Shown: piece by piece, positions 23,933-32,198 of the stretch
Layout: each line of letters starts with the position of its first letter
How positions within the stretch are numbered: the stretch's first letter is position 1
NCBI RefSeq assembly: GCF_002531825.1
Contig: NZ_NWSX01000040.1
Span: forward strand, 1-53,573
Length of the DNA stretch: 53,573 nucleotides
Source of the DNA: Rhizobium sp. J15
GTDB lineage: Bacteria > Pseudomonadota > Alphaproteobacteria > Rhizobiales > Rhizobiaceae
Reading direction: 5' to 3'
Made by a program: the position numbers and the translations under genes
Notes under the pieces: generated by a model
The model's input: the letters and a program-made list of their open reading frames with translations, nothing else
What the model was told of the DNA's origin: nothing
The model's database searches: none

Positions 23933-24310
23933 ATGAAAAGCAAATTCCTTGCCTGCGCTGCCCTGTTGGCACTCGCTGGCTGCCAGACACCTGTGCCGCA
24001 ATCCGTCGCGGATTCCCAGCGGCCGCCTTCCAACGCCGTTCGACGCGAGTATGTCGATGCTCTCAGGGGAACCATTAAAGCGGGGAACTTCCAGAAGGCC
24101 GAGATTTCGAGCGTGGTTCTGCTGAATCCGGAAAAGCAGATATATGCTTATTGCACGCGCACGACGGAACGCGCCTATCCGAACTGGTCCTATATCGGCC
24201 TCGGCTTGCAGCATAACATGATACTATACTTGAGAAAGAACGACTATCGCTGCCACGATAAGCGGCTGCGTTATTATGATTTTCCGGAACTGCGGAACAT
24301 GGCGTACTGA
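23933..24310 (+). CDS. Small lipoprotein, tandem paralogue 2
   Basis: This 125-residue protein has the lipobox LAGC and the same blocks as its neighbour (QSVADSQRPPSN, ISSVVLLNPEKQIYAYC, DKRLRYYDF). The ATG at 23933 gives a clean signal peptide. The two genes are 131 bp apart and co-oriented, so they may be expressed together or from similar promoters. Function is unknown. Confidence 0.8.
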   Translation: MKSKFLACAALLALAGCQTPVPQSVADSQRPPSNAVRREYVDALRGTIKAGNFQKAEISSVVLLNPEKQIYAYCTRTTERAYPNWSYIGLGLQHNMILYLRKNDYRCHDKRLRYYDFPELRNMAY

Positions 24311-24346
24311 GCAATCTGCCGGTCACCGGCGACCTGTCAGACGTTG

Positions 24347-24748
24347 TTAGAACCACATATCCCTCACACACCGCCCGTCGGCAGGCAGGTCGTCGAAGCT
24401 CTCCAGCCCGTCGAAATGGTCGATCGGCAGGTCGGCGACAAGGTCCGGCGGTGCGAGGCGGATGTTGACGGCCATGCGGCGGCGGCCGTCCTTTTGCAGG
24501 CGCAGACCGCGCCAGCTGAGCACGCAGGCGCAGGTCGGGCAGAACAGGATTTCGAGCGAGGACGTGTCACGGCCGGAGCGGGTGTAGGAGGCGGTTTCGC
24601 CGCTCAGCGCGATGCGCTCTCCTTCATAATCATAGGCCCAGAGCGTGCCGTAGCGCCGGCAGAGCGTGCAGTTGCATGCGGTGATCGAGCCGGGATCGCC
24701 CTTCAGCGTCCAGCCCGTCTTGCCGCAGTGACATGCGCCTATCAGCAT
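24347..24748 (-). CDS. GFA-family (glutathione-dependent formaldehyde-activating-like) protein
   Basis: This 133-residue zinc protein has the family cysteines: CHCG near the N-terminus, CNCTLC in the middle and CPTCA later. Gfa was named for condensing formaldehyde with glutathione, but many members have unknown substrates. The start at 24748 (MLIGACHCG) fits the family better than one 18 codons upstream. It is a single gene with no evident operon partners. Confidence 0.88.
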   Translation of the reverse strand: MLIGACHCGKTGWTLKGDPGSITACNCTLCRRYGTLWAYDYEGERIALSGETASYTRSGRDTSSLEILFCPTCACVLSWRGLRLQKDGRRRMAVNIRLAPPDLVADLPIDHFDGLESFDDLPADGRCVRDMWF

Positions 24749-24901
24749 GAGGGTTTCTCCGGCTTGCTGTTCGATGCCGGCATCCTGCCTCAATCGCGCC
24801 ATGCGTGCAAATGGAGGGCCTGGCCTGGCGGCGCGGCCGCCCGGTGCTTCAGCGGCACCGGTGCCTGCTCAAACCGCCAGAACTATCCCCATGCTCATTC
24901 C

Positions 24902-25354
24902 TCAGAAAACGGACGCCCTGGACTGATCCGCTGTGGGCGCTTTGCAATACCATACGAGGACGGCAATCGTTCCGATGGGAAAGAGCATTCCGAGAAGCTG
25001 GTGCCATCCGCTTCGGTTGATGTCGTGAAAGCGCCGGGCCGCCATGGCGATCGACGGGAGAAACGTCGCCAGCGACCAGATCGTCCTGAAGATCTCGGTG
25101 CTATCGACGAAGTACAACGCAATGCCGATGAGCGCTACGAAGAGCGTTGAAAACCAGAATTCCGACCGGCTCGCTCTGTCGCGGAAATTCACATAGTTCT
25201 TGAAATAGCTGCCGATCGCCTGGCCGAAACCCATCGGCTCAGCCGGGCCGCCGAAGCGGTTCGGCCCCTCCGGCGGTTTCCTGAAGATGAAGATCAACGG
25301 CACGGCGAGGACGATCAAGACGATCAGCCAGTGCCACAGAGAAAAACTGCCCAT
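24902..25354 (-). CDS. DUF805 membrane protein
   Basis: This 150-residue protein starts with a membrane segment (LWHWLIVLIVLAVPLIFIF) and then shows the DUF805 pattern: FKNYVNFRDRASRSEFWF, two further hydrophobic helices, ARRFHDINRSGWHQLLG and a last helix. DUF805 proteins are small inner-membrane proteins of unknown function. It is separated by about 140 bp from the cyclase gene on the same strand. Confidence 0.9.
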   Translation of the reverse strand: MGSFSLWHWLIVLIVLAVPLIFIFRKPPEGPNRFGGPAEPMGFGQAIGSYFKNYVNFRDRASRSEFWFSTLFVALIGIALYFVDSTEIFRTIWSLATFLPSIAMAARRFHDINRSGWHQLLGMLFPIGTIAVLVWYCKAPTADQSRASVF

Positions 25355-25492
25355 GAAATACCCCCAGCCTTAAATGGTTCAATGAACGCTTTTTTGAGAT
25401 TAGTCGATTGCAAGGCGATTCGTCAGCAATCGGAGCGCGATAAATTCCGCCGCGCCTTTGAGGGCGGCATGATGGCGCACAGGCGCAATCGC

Positions 25493-26260
25493 TCAGTGCT
25501 TGACGAGCACGCGCGCCTGCACCGGCTGCTCGATGCCCTTGAGCGTCAGCGTGCGCTCTTGCGCTCCGGCAACGAGTGCGGCGGCCTCGGCCGCCGTTTC
25601 GGCGGAGACGAGGATCTCGCCGGCGGCGGCCTGGGATTCCAGCCTCGCGGCCTGGTTGACGACGCCGCCGATGGCGGTGAAATCGCTGCGGAAGCTGGAG
25701 AATTCGCCGATCTGGACCTCGCCGGTATGGATGCCGACGCCGACGCCCAAGGGACGGCCGGTCAGGGCATCCGGCGCCATGCCACTCAGCGCCGCGGCGC
25801 AATTGCGCTGGATCTCCCGGGCGGCCATGATGGCGGCGGCGGCATGATCTTTCCTGACGATCGGGAAATTGAAGATTGCCATCAGCCCATCGCCCATCTG
25901 CTTGTTGACGATGCCGTCATGCGCCCAGATCGCCTGGGCGCAGCGATCCTGAAACTGGCTGACGATCTCGCTCAAGCGCACCGCCTCGATGCGCTCGGAA
26001 AGATCGGTGAAGCCCCTGATGTCGGCAAAGAGAATGGTGGCGCCGACGGTGATCTGGCGCTGCTTCTTCACATATTGGAAGGAGCGCTCGCAGATCGTGC
26101 AGATATCCGGGTTCATTTTGCTGCGGGTGATGCCGAAGGCGCGGAAGGGCAGCGCCAGCGGCCCGCCGATCGGGATCGGCATATGCATCTGGTCCCAGCA
26201 GCCGCGGCAGATCCTGGCGCTGCCGTGGCTGGGCATGGTGGAAGTGGTGGCTGTCGTCAT
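25493..26260 (-). CDS. Class III adenylate/guanylate cyclase
   Basis: This 255-residue protein has a complete class III cyclase domain: metal Asp in FADIRGFTDLSE, second Asp in QMGDGLMAIF, the base-recognition Lys just before it (NKQ) with Asp in SDFTAIG, and the transition-state pair in NQAARLES. ATP would be the substrate by these residues, giving cAMP. The N-terminal 60 residues carry CRGC and CTIC, a possible four-cysteine metal site. The start at 26260 precedes that site. No membrane segment is seen, so it is probably a cytosolic enzyme with a small sensor-like head. Confidence 0.9.
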   Translation of the reverse strand: MTTATTSTMPSHGSARICRGCWDQMHMPIPIGGPLALPFRAFGITRSKMNPDICTICERSFQYVKKQRQITVGATILFADIRGFTDLSERIEAVRLSEIVSQFQDRCAQAIWAHDGIVNKQMGDGLMAIFNFPIVRKDHAAAAIMAAREIQRNCAAALSGMAPDALTGRPLGVGVGIHTGEVQIGEFSSFRSDFTAIGGVVNQAARLESQAAAGEILVSAETAAEAAALVAGAQERTLTLKGIEQPVQARVLVKH

Positions 26261-26482
26261 GTCGAACAATCCGTTGCCTGCGCCGGAGAGAAGCTTCCGC
26301 CAGTCCCGGGTTTTTGGCAACCGTGCTGATTGTTGAAGTTGACAATGGCCGAAGTCCTCTGACGGTCACACTTGTTACTCCCACTGTACGATATCAGATG
26401 CGAAACTATCTTCGACCCATGCGCGATGAACCGACTTTCGACGATGGAGGCGGGGATTCGCCCCAAAGAGGAGATCGAAGCG

Positions 26483-27271
26483 ATGACTGCAGCAACGGAG
26501 AATGGAGCAAGCGGGCAGGCGATGAAGACGCCGCCCGTCGTTTCGCAGGAGGCCTGGGAAGCGGCCCATAAGCAGCTTCTGGTCAACGAAAAGGCGCATA
26601 GCCACGCCCGCGACGCGCTTGCCGCCGAGCGGCGGCGCATGCCGTGGATGGCGGTGCAGAAGAACTATGTCTTCGAAGGGCCGCAGGGCAGGATGAGCCT
26701 GCTCGACCTGTTCGAGGGCCGTCACCAGCTGATCGTCTACCGCGCCTTCTACGAGCCCGGCGTCTACGGCTGGCCCGAGCATGCCTGCCGCGGCTACTCG
26801 ATGGTGGCCGATCAGGTGGCCCATGTCGCCCATCTCAACGCCCGCGACACGACCCTAGTCTTCGCCTCGCGCGCGCCGCAGGCCGATATCGCCAGCCTGA
26901 AGCAACGCATGGGCTGGACGATGCCGTGGGTGACCGTCACCGACGACTTCGACTGGGACTTCGGGGTCGGCGAATGGCACGGCACCAATGTCTTCTACCG
27001 CGACGGCGAGCGCATCTTCCGCACCTATTTCGTCAACAATCGCGGCGACGAACAGATGGGCGGCACCTGGAACTATCTCGACATCACGCCGCTCGGCCGC
27101 CAGGAAGTGTGGGAGGATTCGCCCGAGGGCTATCCGCAGACGCCGACCTACAAATGGTGGAACTGGCACGATGCCTACACCGCCGACGCCGAGCCCGACA
27201 AGAAATGGGTCGAAGTCTCCGATGCCGGCGAGGCGGCGTTCCGGGAGGAAAGCGCAAAGGCGAAATCGTAG
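26483..27271 (+). CDS. DUF899 (thioredoxin-like) protein
   Basis: This 262-residue protein carries the DUF899 pattern: MPWMAVQKNYVFEGPQG, LIVYRAFYEPGV, WHGTNVFYRDG, TYFVNNRGDEQMGGTWNYLD and TPLGRQE. The family is predicted to have a thioredoxin fold without a clear CxxC and its function is unknown. AGAGGAG lies about 8 bp before the chosen ATG; starts further upstream lack a site and would run into the cyclase promoter. It is a single gene followed by a strong hairpin. Confidence 0.88.
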   Translation: MTAATENGASGQAMKTPPVVSQEAWEAAHKQLLVNEKAHSHARDALAAERRRMPWMAVQKNYVFEGPQGRMSLLDLFEGRHQLIVYRAFYEPGVYGWPEHACRGYSMVADQVAHVAHLNARDTTLVFASRAPQADIASLKQRMGWTMPWVTVTDDFDWDFGVGEWHGTNVFYRDGERIFRTYFVNNRGDEQMGGTWNYLDITPLGRQEVWEDSPEGYPQTPTYKWWNWHDAYTADAEPDKKWVEVSDAGEAAFREESAKAKS

Positions 27272-27312
27272 GCCTACGTTGTTGGCCGCGTAGCCGGACT
27301 GGACGCCGGTTG

Positions 27313-27348
27313 GAGCTTATTCCAGATGGAAGCATCTGGAATAAGCTC
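27313..27348. terminator. Perfect 16-bp hairpin after the DUF899 gene
   Basis: GAGCTTATTCCAGATG and CATCTGGAATAAGCTC form a perfect stem with a GAAG loop, 41 bp after the stop codon. There is no T-run, so it may be a palindromic repeat or an mRNA-end hairpin rather than an intrinsic terminator. Confidence 0.6.
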
Positions 27349-27402
27349 TGTTGCCTTGCCGGCCGCTGACCATGCATAGTGGCCGGCGACGCGGAGGGGC
27401 CG

Positions 27403-27768
27403 ATGACCAGATTGCATGCGCTTGTTTTGATGATGCTTCTCGCGCCCGCCGCGGCGCATGCCGAACGGCGCTGCGGCTGGCTGGACAATCCCTCGACGGC
27501 CAACTGGTCGCTCATGGATGCCGGCGGCGGCTGGACCATCATGGAGAATGGCAGCGGCTACAAGGCCGAGGGAATGGACAAGATCCCGGATCTGACGACC
27601 GGCGAATATGTCTACACCCATGCCACGCATGGTTATGGCTGCGCCTGCATGGACGTCGACACGGACGGCGAGGGTGGGATCACCCGTATTCATTCCGTGC
27701 GGCAATTGCCGCTCTCGCGGTGCCGGAACGACGCCGCCATCCGCTGGTTCCTCGACAGGGATCCGTGA
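27403..27768 (+). CDS. DUF4087-type exported protein
   Basis: This 121-residue protein has a signal peptide (MTRLHALVLMMLLAPAAAHA). The mature part opens with CGWLDNPSTANWSLMD and contains YGCACMDVD and LSRCRND, the DUF4087 pattern. Cysteines are paired in number, in keeping with a periplasmic protein. The start at 27403 gives the shortest clean signal. Function is unknown. Confidence 0.82.
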   Translation: MTRLHALVLMMLLAPAAAHAERRCGWLDNPSTANWSLMDAGGGWTIMENGSGYKAEGMDKIPDLTTGEYVYTHATHGYGCACMDVDTDGEGGITRIHSVRQLPLSRCRNDAAIRWFLDRDP

Positions 27769-28053
27769 TCGGCAGGCCGATCGGCTATTCCAAAAATGAA
27801 GACCACCGTTCGCTATCGTACCGGGCCGGATGCGGCAGGAATTTTGGCGCGTCCGCTTCGTTTGAGGTCGGCTTACAGGAGAAGCCGATGCCGCCCTTCA
27901 CGCAGCCGCACCCGTCGCCGAGCCATTTGATTTCCATGGGCGCGGGCGGCCGCTGCCATTCTTCCTATTCGGTTCCGAGCAAGGTTCGGCGCAACGGCGA
28001 CCGGCGGCGCAAGGAATTCAGTTAGCATTTTCGACACGTATTCCTTTCGGAGC

Positions 28054-28080
28054 GGAAACATTCGAGAGGAAGTTGCGTTT
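28054..28080 (+). promoter_or_regulatory. Possible EcfG (general stress) promoter
   Basis: GGAAA at 28054-28058 and CGTTT at 28076-28080 are spaced by 17 bp, close to the GGAAC-N16/17-CGTT pattern of alphaproteobacterial EcfG-type sigma factors. It lies 57 bp before the response regulator start. One mismatch in the -35 makes this tentative. Confidence 0.35.
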
Positions 28081-28136
28081 ACCGATTGCCGCCGGTGCGC
28101 CCGCCGGCCCGCTTGCTCATGGGAGGAGGATTATCC

Positions 28137-28514
28137 ATGAAAGTCATGATCGTTGAGGACGAGAACTTCATCGCCATGGAGCTCGAGCGCATCGCGCAGG
28201 ATGCCGGACACCAGACCGTCGGGCCGGTTTCGACGATCGAGCAGGCGCTGGCCTATGCTCCGAAGAGCGAGGTCGCGCTCGTCGATCTCAGCCTTTCCGA
28301 CGGGCTGAGCGGCGCCCAGCTCGCCCGCCGGCTGATCGACCGCTACGGCGTCGACGTCATCTTCGTGACCGGCAGTCCGGAGAGCGTCGGAAACGGCATC
28401 GAAGGCGCGCTCGACGTGATCCCCAAGCCTTTCACCGACGAGAGGATCGCCGGCGCGCTGTCGCGGGCGCAGGCCCTTCGCCGGGATTTCGAAGGCCGCA
28501 ACGCCGTTTTCTGA
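28137..28514 (+). CDS. Single-domain response regulator
   Basis: This 125-residue protein is one receiver domain with no output domain. The acidic pair (VEDENF), phospho-acceptor Asp in ALVDLSLSDG, Thr in FVTGSPES and Lys in PKPF are all present. GGAGGAGGA lies just upstream of the ATG at 28137. There is no histidine kinase nearby, so it is an orphan. Such stand-alone receivers relay phosphate or act by protein contact in rhizobia. A stress-sigma promoter may drive it. Confidence 0.92.
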   Translation: MKVMIVEDENFIAMELERIAQDAGHQTVGPVSTIEQALAYAPKSEVALVDLSLSDGLSGAQLARRLIDRYGVDVIFVTGSPESVGNGIEGALDVIPKPFTDERIAGALSRAQALRRDFEGRNAVF

Positions 28515-28589
28515 TGTTGCCGCGATTTTATGATAAAAGGGGATTGGCGGCAGCGGGCCGCTGGCGCCTTCCGGAGGACGCTCGTCCAG

Positions 28590-28841
28590 ATGAAGCACGC
28601 GCTCATCGCCATTCTCTTCATCCTCGCCGGCTGCGCCAGCGCCGGTGAGCCCGAGCCCCTTCCGGGCAGCCTCACCTATGGCGGCAAGGTCGTCCATTCG
28701 CCCTATCGGCCGGGAACGGTGGTGAAGAACACCTTCCTCGGCGATTTCGGCTACCGCGTGTTCGAGACCTACGTCGTCCAGCCGGACGGGACGCTGAAGT
28801 TGACGATGCAGACTACGGGGCCGGATTTTCTGTGGCAGTGA
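28590..28841 (+). CDS. Small lipoprotein
   Basis: This 83-residue protein begins MKHALIAILFILAGC, a lipoprotein signal with lipobox LAGC. The mature part (about 68 residues) has no motif I know and ends GPDFLWQ. It lies 75 bp downstream of the response regulator on the same strand, so co-transcription is possible. Function is unknown. Confidence 0.72.
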   Translation: MKHALIAILFILAGCASAGEPEPLPGSLTYGGKVVHSPYRPGTVVKNTFLGDFGYRVFETYVVQPDGTLKLTMQTTGPDFLWQ

Positions 28842-28910
28842 GCGTGTGCGTCTCCTGTACTGCAATCGCCGCACTCGATAAGTTCGTACAGCGTGTCAAG
28901 GCATATACCG

Positions 28911-29825
28911 CTATATGATGGCGAAGTCGTCGCTGCCATCGGCTCCCGCGTTCAACCGTCTGGCCGCGAGGTCGATAAAGATCTTGACCAGAGGCGGCAG
29001 GTGCCGGCTGCTCGGATAGACGACGTGCAGGCCGCCCACCGGGGTCGTGTAACCGTCGAGAACGCGGCATAGCCGCCCATCCCTGATGAAGGCATTGGCG
29101 ACGCCATGGGGCAGTCGGGCGATGCCATAACCGGCGATCGCTGCGGCCATGACCGCCTGCATTTCATTGGCGGCGAAGCGCCCCGAGACCGAGACCGTTT
29201 CCTGTCCGTGCGGGCCTTCAAGCAGCCATTGCGCATGGGTGGATTGGCCGGCGACAACGCAGTCGTGGCGGACGAGATCTGCTGGGCGATCGGGCGCGCC
29301 GCAGCGGGCGAGATAGTCGGGGCTCGCACAGAGCAAGCGATGGGTAGAGCCGAGCTTGCGGGCGATCAGCGTCGAATCCTCCAGAATGCCGGTGCGGAAG
29401 GCGAGGTCTATGCCGTTTTCGACGAGATTCAGCCTGTCGTCGGTCAGCCGCAACTCGACCCTCGACTTCGGGTAGGTCGCCAGAAGATCGAAGATCGCAT
29501 CCTGCAGGAAGTGGCCACCGAAGCCGACCGGCGCCGATATGCGGATCGTGCCGGCGGGCTCCGTCCTTGCTTCGGCAAGACGCAGGTTGGCGCCTTCGAT
29601 CGTGCGGAGCGCCTGGCTGCTTTCCTCGTAATAGAGGCGGCCGGCATCCGTCGGGCTGAGGCTGCGGGTCGTGCGCTGCAGCAGTCGCACCCCGAGTTCG
29701 CGCTCGAGAGCGGCAATGCGCCGGCTGACCGTTGTCTTCGGCATGCCGAGCAGGCGCGCCGCGGCGGTGAAGCTGCCGGCTTCAATGACGCGGGCGAAGA
29801 TCACGATATCGTTGAGGTCGAGCAT
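28911..29825 (-). CDS. LysR-family transcriptional regulator
   Basis: This 304-residue protein has the LysR N-terminal winged helix (residues 1-60: FTAAARLLGMPKTTVSRRIA, then LERELGVRLLQRTTR) and a substrate-binding effector domain (PAGTIRISAPVGFG onward). It belongs to the large AaeR/DsdC-like subgroup that includes many regulators of oxidoreductases. It is divergent from the NmrA-type gene with a 101-bp gap, the classic LysR arrangement, so it probably controls that gene and itself. The inducer is unknown. Confidence 0.94.
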   Translation of the reverse strand: MLDLNDIVIFARVIEAGSFTAAARLLGMPKTTVSRRIAALERELGVRLLQRTTRSLSPTDAGRLYYEESSQALRTIEGANLRLAEARTEPAGTIRISAPVGFGGHFLQDAIFDLLATYPKSRVELRLTDDRLNLVENGIDLAFRTGILEDSTLIARKLGSTHRLLCASPDYLARCGAPDRPADLVRHDCVVAGQSTHAQWLLEGPHGQETVSVSGRFAANEMQAVMAAAIAGYGIARLPHGVANAFIRDGRLCRVLDGYTTPVGGLHVVYPSSRHLPPLVKIFIDLAARRLNAGADGSDDFAII

Positions 29826-29926
29826 TGTATCCTAAAATGGCACGATGTTTCTCAACTATAGGCTATTATGGTTCAATGCGACAGGCCCTAACTTTGCTCC
29901 ATCGGTCACAAACAAGGAGCAGACAG

Positions 29927-30808
29927 ATGAGCGACATGAGAAGAGTTCTGGTCACGGGCGCCACCGGTCAGCAGGGCGGCGCGGTCGTTCGCGCCCTGAT
30001 CGCGCGGGGACACCAGGTCAAGGCGATCTCGCGCAAGCCGGATAGCGAGGGCGCAAAACGGCTGGCCTCGGCTGGGGTCGAGGTCGTTGCTGGCGATCTC
30101 AACGATGGCGCATCCGTGGAGAGGGCGGCTGAAGGCGTCGATACGATGTTCCTGATGGGCGACAGCTACGAGTCCGGAACGGAGGCCGAAACACGCCAGG
30201 GTATCACCGTTGCCGATGCGGTGAAGGCCGCGGGCATCGGCCACCTGATCTATTCCTCGGTCGCCGATGCCGACAAGAAGACCGGCATTCCGCATTTCGA
30301 CAGCAAGTACCTCGTCGAAAAGCATATTGCAGGCCTCGGCATTCCCTATACGATCAGCGCGCCCGTCGCCTTCATGGAAAACACGGTGGCCCCCTGGGCG
30401 ATCGACGGGCTGCGCCAAGGCGTCTATGCCGCGGCCCTGCCGCCAACCCGCCTGCTGCAACAGATTACCATCAAGGACATCGGCGCTTTCGTCGCAGCAC
30501 TGGCCGAGCGGCGCGAACAGGTGTTCGGCAAGCGTTTCGATATTGCCGGCGACGAATTGTCCGGCGAGCAGCAGGCGAAGCTCCTGTCCGAGGCGCTCGA
30601 TCGGCCGATACGCTACCAGGAACTGCCGATCGCCGCGATGCGGCAGCAGAGCGAGGACGCGGCGCTGATGTTCGAATGGTTCGACCACACCGGTTACGAC
30701 GTCGACATCGCTGCCCTGCGCCGGGATTTCCCCGATGTCGGCTGGCACAGCTATGCCGATTGGGCGCGCGGCTTCGACTGGAGCGTTCTCGGCAAGGCAT
30801 CCGCCTGA
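29927..30808 (+). CDS. NmrA/atypical SDR-family NAD(P)-binding protein
   Basis: This 293-residue protein opens with the dinucleotide-binding motif VLVTGATGQQGGAVVRAL and has RALIARGHQVKAISRK, as in NmrA-like sensors and related reductases. The Tyr-Lys catalytic pair of classical SDRs is not evident, so it may bind cofactor without catalysis or reduce a quinone-like substrate. AAGGAGC lies about 7 bp before the ATG at 29927. The divergent LysR gene is its likely regulator. Confidence 0.9.
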   Translation: MSDMRRVLVTGATGQQGGAVVRALIARGHQVKAISRKPDSEGAKRLASAGVEVVAGDLNDGASVERAAEGVDTMFLMGDSYESGTEAETRQGITVADAVKAAGIGHLIYSSVADADKKTGIPHFDSKYLVEKHIAGLGIPYTISAPVAFMENTVAPWAIDGLRQGVYAAALPPTRLLQQITIKDIGAFVAALAERREQVFGKRFDIAGDELSGEQQAKLLSEALDRPIRYQELPIAAMRQQSEDAALMFEWFDHTGYDVDIAALRRDFPDVGWHSYADWARGFDWSVLGKASA

Positions 30809-30927
30809 TACACTCTCCGCCGTCCCCGGCCGGAACCGAGGACGACGGAGAGCCCGAACCCTTGCGCACGGCGACGGATCGCTCGGCTCTGTGGCGATGA
30901 CCATCGTTCCTGAAGAGGGAGGTTTCC

Positions 30928-31728
30928 ATGCCGTCGAGTTTCCATGTCGAAAGTGCCGATGGTTATGAGCGGCTGATGGGGCGCTGGAGCAAGCGGCTGG
31001 CGCCGATGCTGATCGATTTCGCCGGGCTTGCGGATGGGGATCGGGTGCTCGATGTCGGCTGCGGCACCGGCAGCCTGACGTTCACGCTCGCGCAAAGGCG
31101 GGATCTCAGGGAGATAGCGGCCATCGATTATTCGCCTGTTTTCGTCGAGGCGGCGAAGCGGGCGAACACCGATCCGCGGATCACGATCCAGCAGGGCGAC
31201 GCCTGCGCGCTGCCCTTCGAGGATAATCGTTTCGATAGGGCGATGTCGCTGCTGGTGCTGCATTTCGTGCCGGAGGCCGCCAAGGCGGTGGCCGAAATGG
31301 CGCGTGTCGTGCGCCCGGGCGGGGTGGTGGCCGCCGCCGTCTGGGATCATTACGGCGGCATGTCCAACATGAGGATGATGTGGGACACGGCCGTCATGCT
31401 CGACGAAGACGCGCTGCCGCTGCGCCGCAAATACTGTTTCCAGCCGATGATGCGGCCGGGAGAGATGAAGGCTTGCTTCATCGCGCAGGGATTGGCCGAG
31501 GTCGAGGAGACGTCGCTGCTGATCCGGATGGATTACCTTTCCTTCGACGATTATTGGCAGCCGATCGCTGCAGGCGAGGGGCCGCTCGGCAGGTATGTCG
31601 TCGGGCTGGAGCCTGGCAAGCGGGAGGCGTTGGATGCGGCAATGAGGGCGGCTTACGAGGCAGGAGAGCCGGATGGGCCACGGTCGTTTGCGTCCGTGGC
31701 TTGGGCGTGCCGGGGTAGGGTGGCTTGA
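30928..31728 (+). CDS. Class I SAM-dependent methyltransferase
   Basis: This 266-residue protein has SAM motif I VLDVGCGTGSL (about residue 38), acidic AIDYSP (motif II), GDACALPFEDNRFD and the post-motif helix ARVVRPGGVV. It resembles UbiE/Coq5-like small-molecule methyltransferases. GGGAGG stands 6 bp before the ATG. The substrate cannot be read from the sequence. Confidence 0.9.
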   Translation: MPSSFHVESADGYERLMGRWSKRLAPMLIDFAGLADGDRVLDVGCGTGSLTFTLAQRRDLREIAAIDYSPVFVEAAKRANTDPRITIQQGDACALPFEDNRFDRAMSLLVLHFVPEAAKAVAEMARVVRPGGVVAAAVWDHYGGMSNMRMMWDTAVMLDEDALPLRRKYCFQPMMRPGEMKACFIAQGLAEVEETSLLIRMDYLSFDDYWQPIAAGEGPLGRYVVGLEPGKREALDAAMRAAYEAGEPDGPRSFASVAWACRGRVA

Positions 31729-31822
31729 GATATTTAGGCCTGGTGGCCGGTGATTGAGGAGCGTGGGCACAGTTGTGCTTCATCTTGCTCGACGGCAAAT
31801 CTTTGGCGGCAATACACGCTAC

Positions 31823-31931
31823 GCTCCCTCATTCCTGTGCTCGTCACAGGAATCCAGCCACCGCGCGTCCGCGCGGTGAATGACTCAATCCGACAGTTGA
31901 AAAGTCTTCTGCGCCCAAGGACTTGGGCGCG
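31823..31931. repeat. Truncated copy of the cctgtgnncgtcacaggaatccag element
   Basis: It matches the left arm and centre of the element at 52681-52821, including ctcattcctgtg, gtcacaggaatccagccaccgcgcg and the inner hairpin gcgcccaaggacttgggcgc, but the right inverted arm is missing. It occupies part of the gap 31729-32198, where I see no gene. Confidence 0.75.
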
Positions 31932-32198
31932 TTGAGGGAAGGGAAGTTGGGCGGACCCGCGGGCGTTGCTGCCAAAGGACAGGCACTGCGAGGCGCTGCC
32001 TCCAATTAGCCAGCCGATCACGACAAACGTGATGGAACTCTGCCAGCATCGCTGCCGTTGTTTCCGCTGTCTCCGGTTGCGAATGCGCTTTTCCGCAACC
32101 GCAGCCCCTGACAGCCGCAACCCGCCTGGTTCGGGCACCCCTTCCGACGGCATCCGGAATTGACCGCCTCGCCGCCGCTTTCGGACGGAGGAATTCAT

